A stretch of DNA of 64,000 nt. Origin: Ampullaceana balthica. Its lineage: Eukaryota > Mollusca > Gastropoda > Lymnaeidae. How positions within the stretch are numbered: the stretch's first letter is position 1; the number at the start of each line of letters is the position of its first letter. The notes beneath the pieces were generated by a model that saw nothing but the letters and a program-made list of their open reading frames with translations, was not told the origin of the DNA and ran no database searches. The DNA is taken from the NCBI GenBank assembly GCA_944989445.1, contig CALYLW010000346.1, forward strand, positions 1,017,353-1,081,352. The letters are read 5' to 3'. Positions 1 to 13,100 of this stretch are shown piece by piece. Position numbers and translations under genes: made by a program.

Positions 1-1100
1 TATTTAACAAGATCTATCTGTGGTAAAAATTTGAGCTCTCTAGGATCATCAGAAGTGGTTTAATTTTATGTTGGCAAATTGGAAAAATTGCGGACAGATC
101 GACACGAAAGCAAGTTAATAAAAACGTGGTAAAATAAAAATGTTTATGTTTGTGCCCATTTTTGTCCCCCTTTTTAGCGAACATGGCTGATCCTCGCTAG
201 GGTCGGCCAATCACAGCTCATGGTTGGCAAGCTAGAGTGGTGCAAGGTGAGGGGCATATAGCTAACCGCAGTGCGCATGTCTCGAAACCATCAATGCGTC
301 GGCGCCCCCCCCCCGACGTTCAATCGCGTTGTTATGATTTCTTCATGCTGTATTATGTGTCCGTTCTTTTTTCCCCTTTCTATGCTCTATCCATGAGAAA
401 GTCTGCGGCGTATGCTACGCCGCGGGTCGTACCTAGTTTATTATTATTATGCCAGGTACTGACTGACAACACAGAGAAAATAGTGTGTTTGCTTTTATTT
501 TTACTTTAATAAATGGAATTTTTTGTTTGTTGTTGTTTACAACTGTCTGATTTTTAGACGATTTTTCTGTAATCCTATTTTATGTAAAATTATGTTCCGA
601 ACTTACTTGGTAATTAAAATTAAAGTATCAAAGAAGTAACAAAACTAAATCTTTAAAAGTCGGTCAGAGAGAAAAAATTATTTGGCCAAAGTATTTAAAA
701 CTGAACTAAACTGTTTTAAGTAAATTATTATTTATAATTTTATTTTATTCTTTATCTTTTAAGAAATGTTTTACATACTGTTGAATAAGTATTATCGTTG
801 GATTTTCTAAATTAACTTATTTCTAAAGTTTTCATTTGAAGAAAAATGTAATATCGAACTTTTAGTACTCGAATACGCGTATTTTAAAAAAAAATAATAA
901 AGTAATAAAGAAGTCAGTCGAAAACCGGAAAGATGGATTCTATACATCCTTAACGCACTTTCGTTTTCATAAATTGTTAATTTCTACTGCTGAAACTTAG
1001 TGTAATTTTTGTGCTATTTATTATATATGAATTATATGTCACAATTATTTATTAACAAAATTAGTTGATAGTCTTCCATACTCATTAAGAGTTTTGCATT
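1..1100. other. Region upstream of ANKRD29 start
   Basis: Holds the presumed 5' UTR and promoter, but no clear TATA box or transcription start could be assigned. Bases about 181-442 are an old repeat whose two halves recur in reverse orientation at 24660-24795 and 22837-22940. The stretch 500-1080 is AT-rich with no recognisable feature. Confidence 0.5.
181..442. repeat. Old interspersed repeat, uninterrupted copy
   Basis: Contains CCTCGCTAGGGTCGGCCAAT and, further right, GTCTGCGGCGTATGCTACGC. Reverse complements of both blocks occur in the same order flanking the fold-back element at 22955-24640. The family is not identified. Confidence 0.6.
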
Positions 1101-1112
1101 ATGTCCCTTAAG
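1101..1112 (+). CDS. ANKRD29: ANKRD29 coding exon 1 (start codon, 4 residues)
   Basis: ATG TCC CTT AAG followed at once by the strong donor GTGAGT encodes MSLK. Spliced in phase 0 to the exon at 7761 it gives MSLKKETP, matching the MSFKKETP start I recall for vertebrate ANKRD29. An in-frame TAA at 1086-1088 lies just upstream, so this is the first possible Met in that frame. The exon is too short for ORF callers. What is seen: ATG, frame and donor. What is inferred: that it is joined across 6.6 kb to exon 2. Confidence 0.65.
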
Positions 1113-4100
1113 GTGAGTGTATCGTCAGCGTGAAAAATATGATAAATATGTTGGTGTTAGTTAGTGTTAGTCTGTTATCACTGTAAATAATGAGTGATAA
1201 ACTGTAGTCTGTAGTACAGTTGTAGTGTAGAGTACTGTCTGTAGACTGTCGTAAATGCAGAGTAGTGGAGAATATGAAATCGCTATTGAGGCATGAAGTC
1301 ATGTTCATTAATTTACACTCATTTCGTTAACCAAAACTTAGTTTAGTACCAATTTAACCAACCTATTAATAAGTATTAATTACATTTTCCTCTGACTATT
1401 TGTTATTGTTATTTTACGTTTATGCAAATACTGATCAGTAAGGGTGGTCTGAGTTTGACTTGAATACTCTGAAATCTCAATAAGTAATTAATAAGGGGCT
1501 TCCATACATGACGTCACGCGATTTTGGCCGATTTTTTCTCCCCCTCGTCACGCGTCGTCACAAATACTTAGACCCCCCTTCAATATGACGTCACAAACTT
1601 TCAAAAAGCTTTGCAATCCCCCCCCCCGAATGCTGTATTTTCTATTTGAAAAAGAGCATGTTTCAAATCACATTTTTGTCATTTAAGTATGTATTTAGTG
1701 CAGTGTTTCTCAATTATTTTCTGTCATCCCCAGGAAGAAAGAAAAACGTTTTGCGCGGCCCGCGTGACTGTAAATAGTATCATTGTCTATAAAATTGTTA
1801 TAAGTACACCTCTGCATAACATTCAAATGAGCCCCCCCTTTACGGAGTCGCGCGCCCCCCGGGGGGGGGCAGGCCCCACTATTTGAGAAACACTGATTTA
1901 GTGTAAGGTTGCACTCTAATATCGTAACACGCGTGAAGCCATCTAAAATGTCATAAAATAAAATGTAAGACATAAGACAGGTGGAACCAGTAGTCAGTAG
2001 AAAGCAATGAAAGCATCACAGTTTCAGTTTGAAAGCTGCAGAGTCAAAATGCTTAGGCCTAAGGCCTAAGTAAATTTAATTAGTATTTAAATTAAGCTAA
2101 ACGAAAATAAACCTAACCTAGCTGGCCACAGTTCTTTAACTACTTATAGCATTTGGAAAGTAGTGTCAAACCACAACCAGCTGTCATATGCCTTGAAATG
2201 AAATAGACAAACAAGTGATGAGAGAAAGTAGGTGCTGGGACAGATTACACAGCGTTTTCTAGATGAAGAGACAAATAGGTTTTGTTACAGTGATTTTGGG
2301 TTAAACGAAGGGACAATAACAGCAAGGGGTAAGAAATGTGTTAAGAGTTCTGTCAATATTGGATTCAGCAACTCAAACCGCCTTTAAAAATATTGAAGGC
2401 ATTATCAATATACATAATTTGCAATCTCTGTCACGTCTGTCTGTCTGTACGTGACGCTATGCGAGGTAACTCCCGATAAAAAATATATATAGAAGTAAAA
2501 ATGTTGCTTTCGAGATTAACCAAATGTGTTTCTCGCCATAAAATATTGTGACGTGACATCATCATTTGAGCTTTTATTAATGTGTGAAGGGAACGAAGTA
2601 AAAAGAGCCATGTTTTATTTGATGTGATTAATATTATTATTTTTTTTTGTATTAAATGTCCGTTTTTGTGTATGTGTCCATGTCAATATTATGTACGTAA
2701 TTATAAATTTAATTTTCTATATTAATATATAACATTCGATTTTCGATTTATGAAATTTACAACTGGTTGTCGTTTGGTTGTCAAGTTTCGATGCGTTTTG
2801 AACTACAAAGCCATTATTTATTACTGCAAATGAAATTTGCCAACTTATGCTTCAGTTTAGCATTTGTTTTTCTTTTATACCTTTTGAGACATATTTGTAT
2901 GTTAAAAAAAATAACATATTTAAAAATCGGACTCCTCCCCACAATTGTTTTTTTTAATTGTAATTTACATGTAATATTTTAATGCGTCTTAGACTAATTT
3001 GGAATAAAAAAATATTTGCTTAATATAGAAATAGAACTGGAAGGGGTGCTGACTTGACAATAATCAAAATGTTTATTAGAATTCCTAAAATGTGTATATT
3101 AAATTTTATATACGATTACCTGTTGATACTTGAATATTTTCTTTTATCCAGTGATTAACATTACTTCAAAGGTTTCATGCAAAACAAATAGTTCGTTGTT
3201 ATTCATATTTTTGTAAATAGTTACAATTTTTTGTTTACATGTTGTTTTTTTTATAATGTAAAAGTAATAATATATGGACCAATGGGCGCATAAACTGACA
3301 AGTCATAATAGATCTTGAAAAGGTGCTGACTTGACAATAATAAAGTTTATTTGAATTACTAACACGCTTATATTAAATTGTAAATATGATTAACAGTTGA
3401 TAATTTAATCTTTTTTGTTATCCTGTGACAAACTTTGCTTACTACGTTTCATGCAAAATGAATAGTTCTTTGTTATTACATGTGAAAAAATTACATTTTA
3501 TTTTTTACATGTTTTGGTAATGTTGTGGTAATAATGTATGGACAAATGAGCGAATAAACTGACAAGTCATAATCATCAATGAAGCTTAAACTGCTTCAAA
3601 TCTCAGATGTGCTTGATGTGGATCACATTATAGTCACATAATTTATTTTGAACGCACTGTGCTGTATTATTGGTGCACTCATAATTGGTGCGCACTATTC
3701 AATGCCGCAAGTTAACGTCCGGCTGACTCCTCAGCAATATTTGTTAATACTTCGAACTTCAAACTTCTTTGCTGTAGTATCACCTTAATCAAAATATATA
3801 CTCTACTATGTCCGTTCGTAACGCTAGATTTTAGAAAGCGCACCGCTAAAAAAAAACTTGAAAAAAATACTGAAGAAAAAAAAAGCAGAAAAAAGGCTAT
3901 TTTCAAACGTCCGCATAAAATTTTTCAATATGGAAAAGATATTTAATTTTTCTCTCTTGGTCTTTACATTTTCTTTACATTTTCTGATTAATTACTATGC
4001 GGCTTTCAGGCAAAAGGGACAATTACAAAAACTGAAATGTATCCATTTTGAAAACTTCCGTCATTTTTGACGGGTAATACACTAGTATAATTTATGATTG

Positions 4101-7100
4101 CACACAGCTGGCAAAGTTTTGTGTAAAAACTAAACTTTTCAGTTTAGTGGGGAAAAGTCAAAGAAAGACATAAGACAAGTGTGACAACCTTTTGAGATGG
4201 AAGAGCAAAAGGTTTAAAATTTACCCGTTTTTAAAGAGCCACTAACATGAATTTTGAAAATAAAATAATATAGTTATTAATATTTGCACGTGGAAATGGA
4301 GAGCCGCATTTTCACATCCAAAGAGCCGACACCTAACAGAAGACAACATCAAAATATTTAACTAATTAAAGAGATGAAGAATAATTTTTTATAATTTCTT
4401 AAGATGCAGATTTTAAAGTTTAAAAAAAGTTTAATGTAGTATTTTACCTACAAAATAATCCCTGAAATCTTCAAGCACACCAATATGTTTTGTCAGCCAA
4501 ACCTTGATGGGTTGAGAACCACTTTCCCGATCTAAAACAATTAGCGGAATGAAATAATTTTCTATATTAATTAAACGTCTGTAATGTATAAGAAAATATC
4601 CTATAAAGCAGAGTAAGACCTTGCTATATGTAAAAGTGTTTGCATAAGTTTTACTGGTCACTACTTAGTAGCATTTTTTTTGTCTATCGGCTTGCTCATT
4701 GTATTTTAATACAAATTTAAATCTTATTGATAATACCATCCTAACTTTCTTTCAATAAAACTAATAGCTTCACATATTACAAACATTCGACACACCCAAA
4801 CTGCTCAGTATATCAACCAGCCACTTTCTAAACTATTCAATCGATTTAATTTTTGTGAGCACTTTCATGAAGGTTTTTGGGGTTGTTTTGAACTTGACAT
4901 TATACACCGTTATTACTTAGTACACACATGCTTTATCTTATTATTCATATATAAATACATCACTTTATAGAATTTAACCCATACCTCAGGGGTGTCCAAA
5001 GTCCGGCCCGCAATGCAATTTTAACTGGCCCATCTTAAATAATTAATTGACTGAAGTATTATTTCTGTAATGACATGATATTAATAAAAAAAAGTCTAAA
5101 TTGTTTTCTGTTTTGAGTATGTCAAATGATGGCGAAATCTATGATGTTATATTTTTTTACAACGTGGAAATGGATTTTAAAAACTTGATGAAGTTATGTG
5201 CTGTTAAGTGATGAAAATTGTTGAAAATATCTGTTTCAAGTTTTGATAAAAAGCAGGAGTTTGCCAATGTTTGCCTGTCCCGCAACAATGTGGCTCGCAG
5301 AATTGAAGAAATCTCATCTGACTGACATCAAGAGACTATTAGAGCCAAAAGCAGAAAAAATTGACTTTTCTTCGATAGTCTTTGATGAAAGCACTGAGGC
5401 ATCTGACACTGCACAACTTCTTATTATTTTTTAGAGGAGTTAACGATGACACATGTGTGAGTGAAGAAATACTTGACCTTCAGAGTCTTAAAGACCAAAC
5501 AAGGGGAAAACATTTATTTGCTTCTGTTTGTTCTGCTGACAACAACATTGAACTATCTTGGAAAAAAATACATGGAATTATTACTGATGGTGCTCTTGCC
5601 ATGATTGGTGAGCATAGTGGACTAGCAACACTTGTCTGTAACAAAGTCATCGAAGAGGCTGGCAAAGCTTTTAAACTTCACTGTATCATTCACTACCAAG
5701 TTATTTGTGTCAAACATCTTTGATGTGATCATGTCATTAAGCCAGTGATAAATGCTACAAACTCTATTCGCTCAAAAGCCCTGTTTCACCGCAAGCTTCA
5801 GCATTTTCTACTTGAAATCCAGGGAGAATAAGGAAATGTTGTGTATCACAATGATGTAAGATGGCTCAGTCGCGGAACAGCACTTCAGCGCTTCTGCACA
5901 CTTAAAAAATAAATTGGGGAATTCATGGAAGATAAGAAACAACTCTTTCCAGAACTATCTGATACTGCTTGGCTGGCAGATTTTGCATTTTTAGTTGATA
6001 TGATAAGACATCTAAACATTCTTTACACAAATCTTTAAGGGCACAATGCAGTTGTAAGTCAATTATATTCACATATCAAGGCCCTTTTGAACAAGCTGCA
6101 AATTTTTTCAAAGACAACTGTCTCAAATGCAGCCTAATACCACACATTTCCCCTCACTACAGGAAATCATGACAAGTTTTCCAGAAAGAAGCTTCAATGA
6201 GCAAAGGCAGAGGTATGTTCAGATATCACATCCCTGGCTGATGAATTTCAAGACACTTTCAGGACTTTGTAACTATTGAAAAGAAAATCATGTTTTTTTC
6301 TACACCTTTCTCTGTTGACCCTGATAATGCCGCAGAGATTAAGTGACTCTCACCTGCTTGATATCATAGGTATCAAAACCAGTGGCATTGAACCTGACCT
6401 CACCTATTTACTGCATTCAAGATCTCAGTTTCATCTTTCACATTAAAATTTTGCAATAAAAACTTCATTTTTGTTTAATCCATTTTATATTTTAATCCGG
6501 CCCCCGAATATCTTTACTTCAACGAATATGACCCGCCATGCAAAAAATTTGGACGCCCAGCCATACCTGATCCCCAAATACATCATATAGAATGGGACTG
6601 CAATAAAGCTTTTAAATAAAATACAAAATACACAAACAAATTGTGCAATGAAAACAATAAATTTGAGCTTTATTTTTAGACAAAAAATAAAGCTCAAATT
6701 TATTGTTTTCATTGCACAATTTGTTTGTGTATTTTGTATTTTATCTGATCCCCAAATCCATTTTTCTTGAAATATAAGATACACAAACGAATTGTGTTAT
6801 AAAATAAAATTTATTAAAGCTTTATTAATTCACTAATATAAAATTAGACCTTTTGGTTAATGCCTTCATCAGTACAAATAACTTACACGAGTGCTAAAAT
6901 TTTTATTACATTTTTTTGCCTTTATTCTACATACATTTTTATAAAAAAAAGATTGATCATGATGGCAATGAATTCATTACTATTCAGCAAGAAATAATTG
7001 GAGGTTTTGTAATCTTATAAAATACTCCATGAATGCATTTTAAAAAATTATTAAAACTACATTTTAACAAACCGTTGGCTACATCTAAAGTTTAACATTA

Positions 7101-10100
7101 CTTGTATTTAAAATCGAGTCCAGTAAGCCCCTTTATACTTAAAGTGCATAAACTCCTAGAAAAAGTTGTAAAGATTGTCATTTTTATTTCAGTTCAGCTT
7201 TTATGTAACAGTACAACTTTTCATAATTAATTCTTGATTTTTATTTTGAAATTTAAAATATTAATATGAATGGTATCATGATATGCAGTTGACCACAGTA
7301 ACACTGGAAGGGAGAGAATACTGATGAGGCAGTCTGTCCTGATGGATGCTTGTTTAGTAGTTATTTGACAAATTTATGTGATTTGTAATTTTTTTAAAAA
7401 TCTAAAATTTAATTAATAGTTTAAAAACAGAACAATAGATTGTCATTTAAACAAATCTTTGTCAAACAAATTTTTGTTAAACATTTTCCCATTTTAAAAA
7501 ATTCTCAAATTCGATTTTTTATTCATTTTCAGGTAGGGTCTGAGTTGCCAGTTCTTTCAATCTGTCCATAACATAATAATTGTATTTTTCTGAGTTGCCA
7601 GTTCTTTCAATCTGTCCATAACATAATAATTGTATTTTTCTGAGTTGCCAGTTCTTTCAATCTGTCCATAACATAATAATTGTATTTTTCTGAGTTGCCA
7701 GTTCTTTCAATCTGTCCATAACATAATACAATGTGTAATTGTATTTCTCTTTATCCTTAGAAAGAGACCCCATCAGATCAACAAATGCATCTTGCTGCCC
7801 TCCAGGGTAACTTAGAACAACTAAAAAGAGTTCTAGACTCAGGACGGGTACATGTGGATTGTAAAGACAAGGTAAACATTCACATCTCATTTGCTTTACT
7901 TAAGTAGAAAAGATAAAAGAACAGTATCTTTGTTAGTGAAACAAAAGTATTGTTTCCTCCTCTATTTCCTTTAATTCCTATCAAGTTGATGTCAGAGTTT
8001 TGCAACCAAAGATTTAAATGACAAAATAAGCTGGAGAAGCCATTTGATGTGTATTTTTGTTCAAGCTTGTGTTGGCTTTGGTTCCACATGTTGATGATGT
8101 GCCAAAATTACCTACAACCTTACCTGGCTCCATACCTGTTTATTGTTTCATGTGTGAATTATCTGCCACTGTTTTCAGATGACATTATTAAGCAGTGGGG
8201 GATCTTCTCTCCTGGGATAGGCAATGTCATCTCTTCACTTTGTGACTGTCTGGTCTTGGTCTAACACTAACCTGTGGCTGTCTAGTCTTGGTCTAACACT
8301 AACCTGTGGCTGTCTAGTCTTGGTCTAACACTAACTTGTGGCTGTCTTGTCTTGCTCTAACACTAACCTTTGTCTTAACTATGTCTTTAAATTGCATCTT
8401 GAATGAATCTTGATTAAACTCGAACCCTTGGGCTAAACCCACGGTGCACATCCATACGTTTACACAGATTTTCATTGTTTAATGACTTTCAAGAAGTGTA
8501 GAACAGGCGAGAGTTTACAACAAATGTTTTATATGTAATATGTCATGAGATGTCATCCATACCGCATATACTCATATACTCATAGCCTGTGTCAGGCAGG
8601 ACTTGGGTTGGCCTTGCACTTCACGCCCAAATTATTAGTGATGCACATCAATAGTGAATGTACGGATGCACGTTATTAGTGTATGTGTGGATGCACATTA
8701 TAAGTGAATGTGTGGATGCACATTATTAGTGAATGTATGGATCCACATTATAAGTGAATGTATGTATGGATGCACAGTATTAGTGAATGTATGGATGCAC
8801 ATTATTAGTGAATGTATGGATGCACATTATAAGTGAATGTATGTATGGATGCACAGTATTAGTGAATGTATGGATGCACATTATTAGTGAATGTATGGAT
8901 GCACATTATTAGTGAATGTATGGATGCACATTATTAGTGAATGTATGGATGCACATTATTAGTGAATGTATGGATGCACATTATTAGTGAATGTATGGAT
9001 GCACACATTAGTCGTTCCATTGGATCCACCATTGGCGTGGAGAGGGGGGATCTGCTGTTTGGGCAGCAGCTGGTTCTCCATAGTAACACGCCCAGGCTTT
9101 ATCTTTACTGGAGAGGACACTCCAGCATCGCAGCAAGGTGTGAACACAACACGGGAAGCAGCAGTTTACCGGTTATAAGCCGTAGCTCAATTGGCGTAGA
9201 GCTAGGCGCCAGGGGTAGCTTCTGACGGTGGGAGAGATCACAATGTCTCAATGGATCCTTACCGCCCGCCTCAAGCTGGGCAGCCCCCAGCCAATAAGGT
9301 GCTATCTCGCCATGGCCTACCTGCTCCACTGGGTGCGTGGAGCTCAGAGGAACTTCTCAACAAGTAGGCCAGTAAATCCTGCACCTAGAAAAAAAAAGAT
9401 AAGAAGACTCCAGCTCTTCGCCTAGCAAGCTGGAACGTTAGGACTATGTGTCCAGGCATTACTGCCGACCTGCAGCTTATTGATGATGCCAGAAAGACAG
9501 CCATCATTGCCTGCCTTCAGGAGACTAGATTCCCAGAAAGTGGTACCATAAAAGAATGCAACTACACTTTCTTCTGGCAGGGTGGACCAATGGACACACC
9601 AAGGCAACATGAGGTTGGTTTTGCCATAAAAAATGGACTCTGCTCCTCCATAGAACCCCCAACAAAGGGCACTAACAGAATACTAACGATACGATTATCT
9701 ACATCCTCAGGATTAGCCAACATCATCAGTGCTTATGCTCCAACCTTATCCTCGAGCTCAGAAGCGAAAGACCAGTTCTATGATGATCTCAATCAAACAC
9801 TAGCCAGCATACCCACCAATGAAGCAATCTACCTCCTTGGTGACTTCAATGCAAGAGTTGGAAGTGATCACATGGCCTGGCCAACTTGCCTCAGTTATTT
9901 TGGAAGAGGCAGGCTAAATGAAAATGGGCAGAGATTACTAGAGATGTGCTGCTTACATGGACTATGTGTCACAAATACTTTCTTCAACTGCAAAGCAATC
10001 CACCAAGTGTCATGGAGGCATCCCCGCTCTAAACACTGGCACCAACTAGATCTCATCATCACAAGACGCACACAAATGGCCAGTGTCCTCCTCACACGCA

Positions 10101-13100
10101 GTTACCACAGTGCAGACTGCGACACAGATCATTCCTTAGTGGCTAGCAAGGTAAGGTTACTGCCAAAGAAATTGTACCGCAACAAAAACAAGGGAAAACC
10201 ACGCATAGGCATCTGCTCCACCAAGAATCCAGAGAGAACAGCAGAATACACCCAGAGACTACAAGAAGCTCTTGTACAAATGCCACCAGTAGACACTATT
10301 GAGTCCAAGCGGTCACATCTGCGGGACACCATATATGGCTCAGCTATTGCGGCATTCGGCAAGAGAGAACGCAAAAGTGCAGACTGGTTTGAGGCCCACT
10401 GGGAGGAAATGAAGCATGTCACCGATGCAAAAAGAAAGGCTGTTTTAGCCTATAAAGACAGGCCTTGCCCAGAAACTCTACATTCCCTTAAGAGCGCCAA
10501 GAAAAATGCCCAGCAGGCAGCTCGCCACTACGCTAACACGTATTGGCTCAATCTAAGTTCCAGCATACAGTCAGCTGCTGATAGAGGCGATACAAAGGCT
10601 ATGTACGAGAATATAAAACAAGCAACTGGCCCTCTGACCTCCAAGACAGCACCCTTAATGTCAAAAGCAGGGGAAATTATCACTGATCGGGACAAGCAAC
10701 TCAAACGGTGGATCGAGCACTACCTGGAATTGTACGCAACTAGAAACCATGTCTGAACTGCTGCCCTGGACGATATCCCAGACCTGCCGGTCATGGAAGA
10801 GCTCGATAGCCTACCCACAATGGTCGAGCTAAGTAGAGCCATAGATTGCCTAGCCTGCGGGAAAGCCCCTGGTAATGATGGAATTCCACCAGAAGTTCTC
10901 AAATGTGGAAAAGAAATACTTTTACAGCCTTTGCATGACCTCCTCACTCTGTGCTGGGAACAGGGGCAGATACCACAGGAGTTAAAAGATGCCAACATCG
11001 TTACACTGTATAAAAATAAAGGAGACAAGAGTGACTGCAACAACTATCGTGGAATCTCTCTCCTCAGTATAGTTGGAAAGGCCTTCGCCCGAGTTGCATT
11101 GACACGCCTGCAGACCCTAGCATCGCGTGTACTCCCAGAATCACAGTGCGGCTTTCGAGCCGGAAGATCAACCATAGACATGATCTTCTCTCTGCGCCAG
11201 CTGCAGGAGAAATGCAGGGAGCAACATATGCCTCTATACATCGCGTTCGTCGACCTAACTATAGCTTTTGATCTTGTCAGCAGAAGCGGCCTTTTCCAGA
11301 TCTTAGTAAAAATAGGCTGCCCTACACATCTGCTTAACATCATCAAGCAATTCCACGAAAACATGCAGGGCACAGTGTGCTATAACGGTGCCACCTCTGA
11401 GGCTTTCCCAGTAAGTAGTGTAGTAAAGCAAGGCTGCGTGTTGGCACCTACTCTATTCGCAATATTCTTTTCCATCTTACTCCAGTATGCCTTCAAGAAG
11501 AACAGCGAGGGGATATACATACACACCAGAGCTGACGGGAGATTATTCAATATTGCCCGACTTAAAGCCAAGACCAAAATAAGGAAGATTTTGCTGCGCG
11601 AGCTCTTATTTGCAGACAATGCCGCCTTAATATCCCACACAGCAGACGGCCTGTAGAACCTTGTATCCAGCTTCTCCGCTGCCTGCAAAGAGTTTGGCCT
11701 GACCATAAGTATAAAGAAAACCAACATTATGGCACAGGATGCTGCCTCTCTCCCGACTATCACCATTGACGACTGCAACCTGGATGCTGTTGACAGTTTT
11801 ACTTATCTGGGATCAAAATCTCGAGCACCCTCTCACTGGAAGATGAGATAAGTAGTAGGATAGGGAAGGCAGCAACTGTTATGGCTAGACTGTACAAAAG
11901 AGTCTGGTCCAATGCCAAACTCACAGCAAGGACTAAGCTGCAGGTATACCAGGGCGTGCGTACTGAGCACACTCCTCTATGGATGCGAGTCTTGGACCAC
12001 CTATACCAGGCATGAAAGAAGGCTCAATAGCTTCCACCTCAGATGCCTGCGCCGCATCCTAGACATCAAATGGCAAGAGAAAGTCCCCAACACAGAGGTC
12101 CTGGCTCAAGCAAGCATGAATAGTATTGCAGCAATATTAAGCCAAAGACTCCTCCGTTGGCTTGGACACGTCAAGAGGATGCAAAGTGGTCGCATACCCA
12201 AGGATGTGCTTTACAGCGAGCTGGCGACAGGGAAAAGGTCGGTTGGTCGGCCATATCTCAGATACGTGGACATATGCAAGAGAGACGTGAAAGTAGCCAA
12301 CATTGATATACAAAACTGGGAAAACCTGGCAAAGGATAGGTCCATGTGGCGGGCTATAGTGAAAGAAGGATCACTAAGAGCAGAGGAGCAAACTAGGGCA
12401 GAAGCAGTCGGGAAAAGAGCGAGGAGAAAGGCCAGGCAACACTGCCCCACTGCTTTCGTGTGTGTGTCATGCAGAAGAGACTGCCACTCAAGGATTGGTC
12501 TCATCAGCCACACCAAGAGCTGCAAATAATAAAGATAAATCTATCATCTTTCGTAGACGGACAGATGCCATACATACATGGATGCACATTATTAGTGAAT
12601 GTGTGGATGCACATTATTAGTGAATGTATGGATGCACATTATTAGTTAATGTATGGATGCACATTATTAGTGAATGTGTGGATGCACATTATTAGTGAAT
12701 GTGTGGATGCACATTATTAGTGAATGTGTGGATGCACAGTATTAGTAAATGTATGGATGCACATTATTAGTGAATGTATGGATGCACATTATTAGTGAAT
12801 GTATGGATGCACATTATTAGTGAATGTATGGATGCACATTATTAGTGAATGTATGGATGCACATTATTAGTGAATGTATGGATGCACATTATTAGTGAAT
12901 GTATGGATGCACATTATTAGTGAATGTATGGATGCACATTATTAGTGAATGTATGGATGCACATTATTAGTGAATGTATGGATGCACATTATTAGTGAAT
13001 GTATGGATGCACATTATTATTGAATGTATAGATGGATGCACATTATTAGTGAATGTGTGGATGCACATTATTAGTGAATGTGTGGATGCACATTATTAGT

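Noticed and set aside
7657..7890. 77-codon minus-strand ORF across ANKRD29 exon 2
   Set aside because: Antisense to a confirmed ankyrin exon and to the 50-bp repeats.
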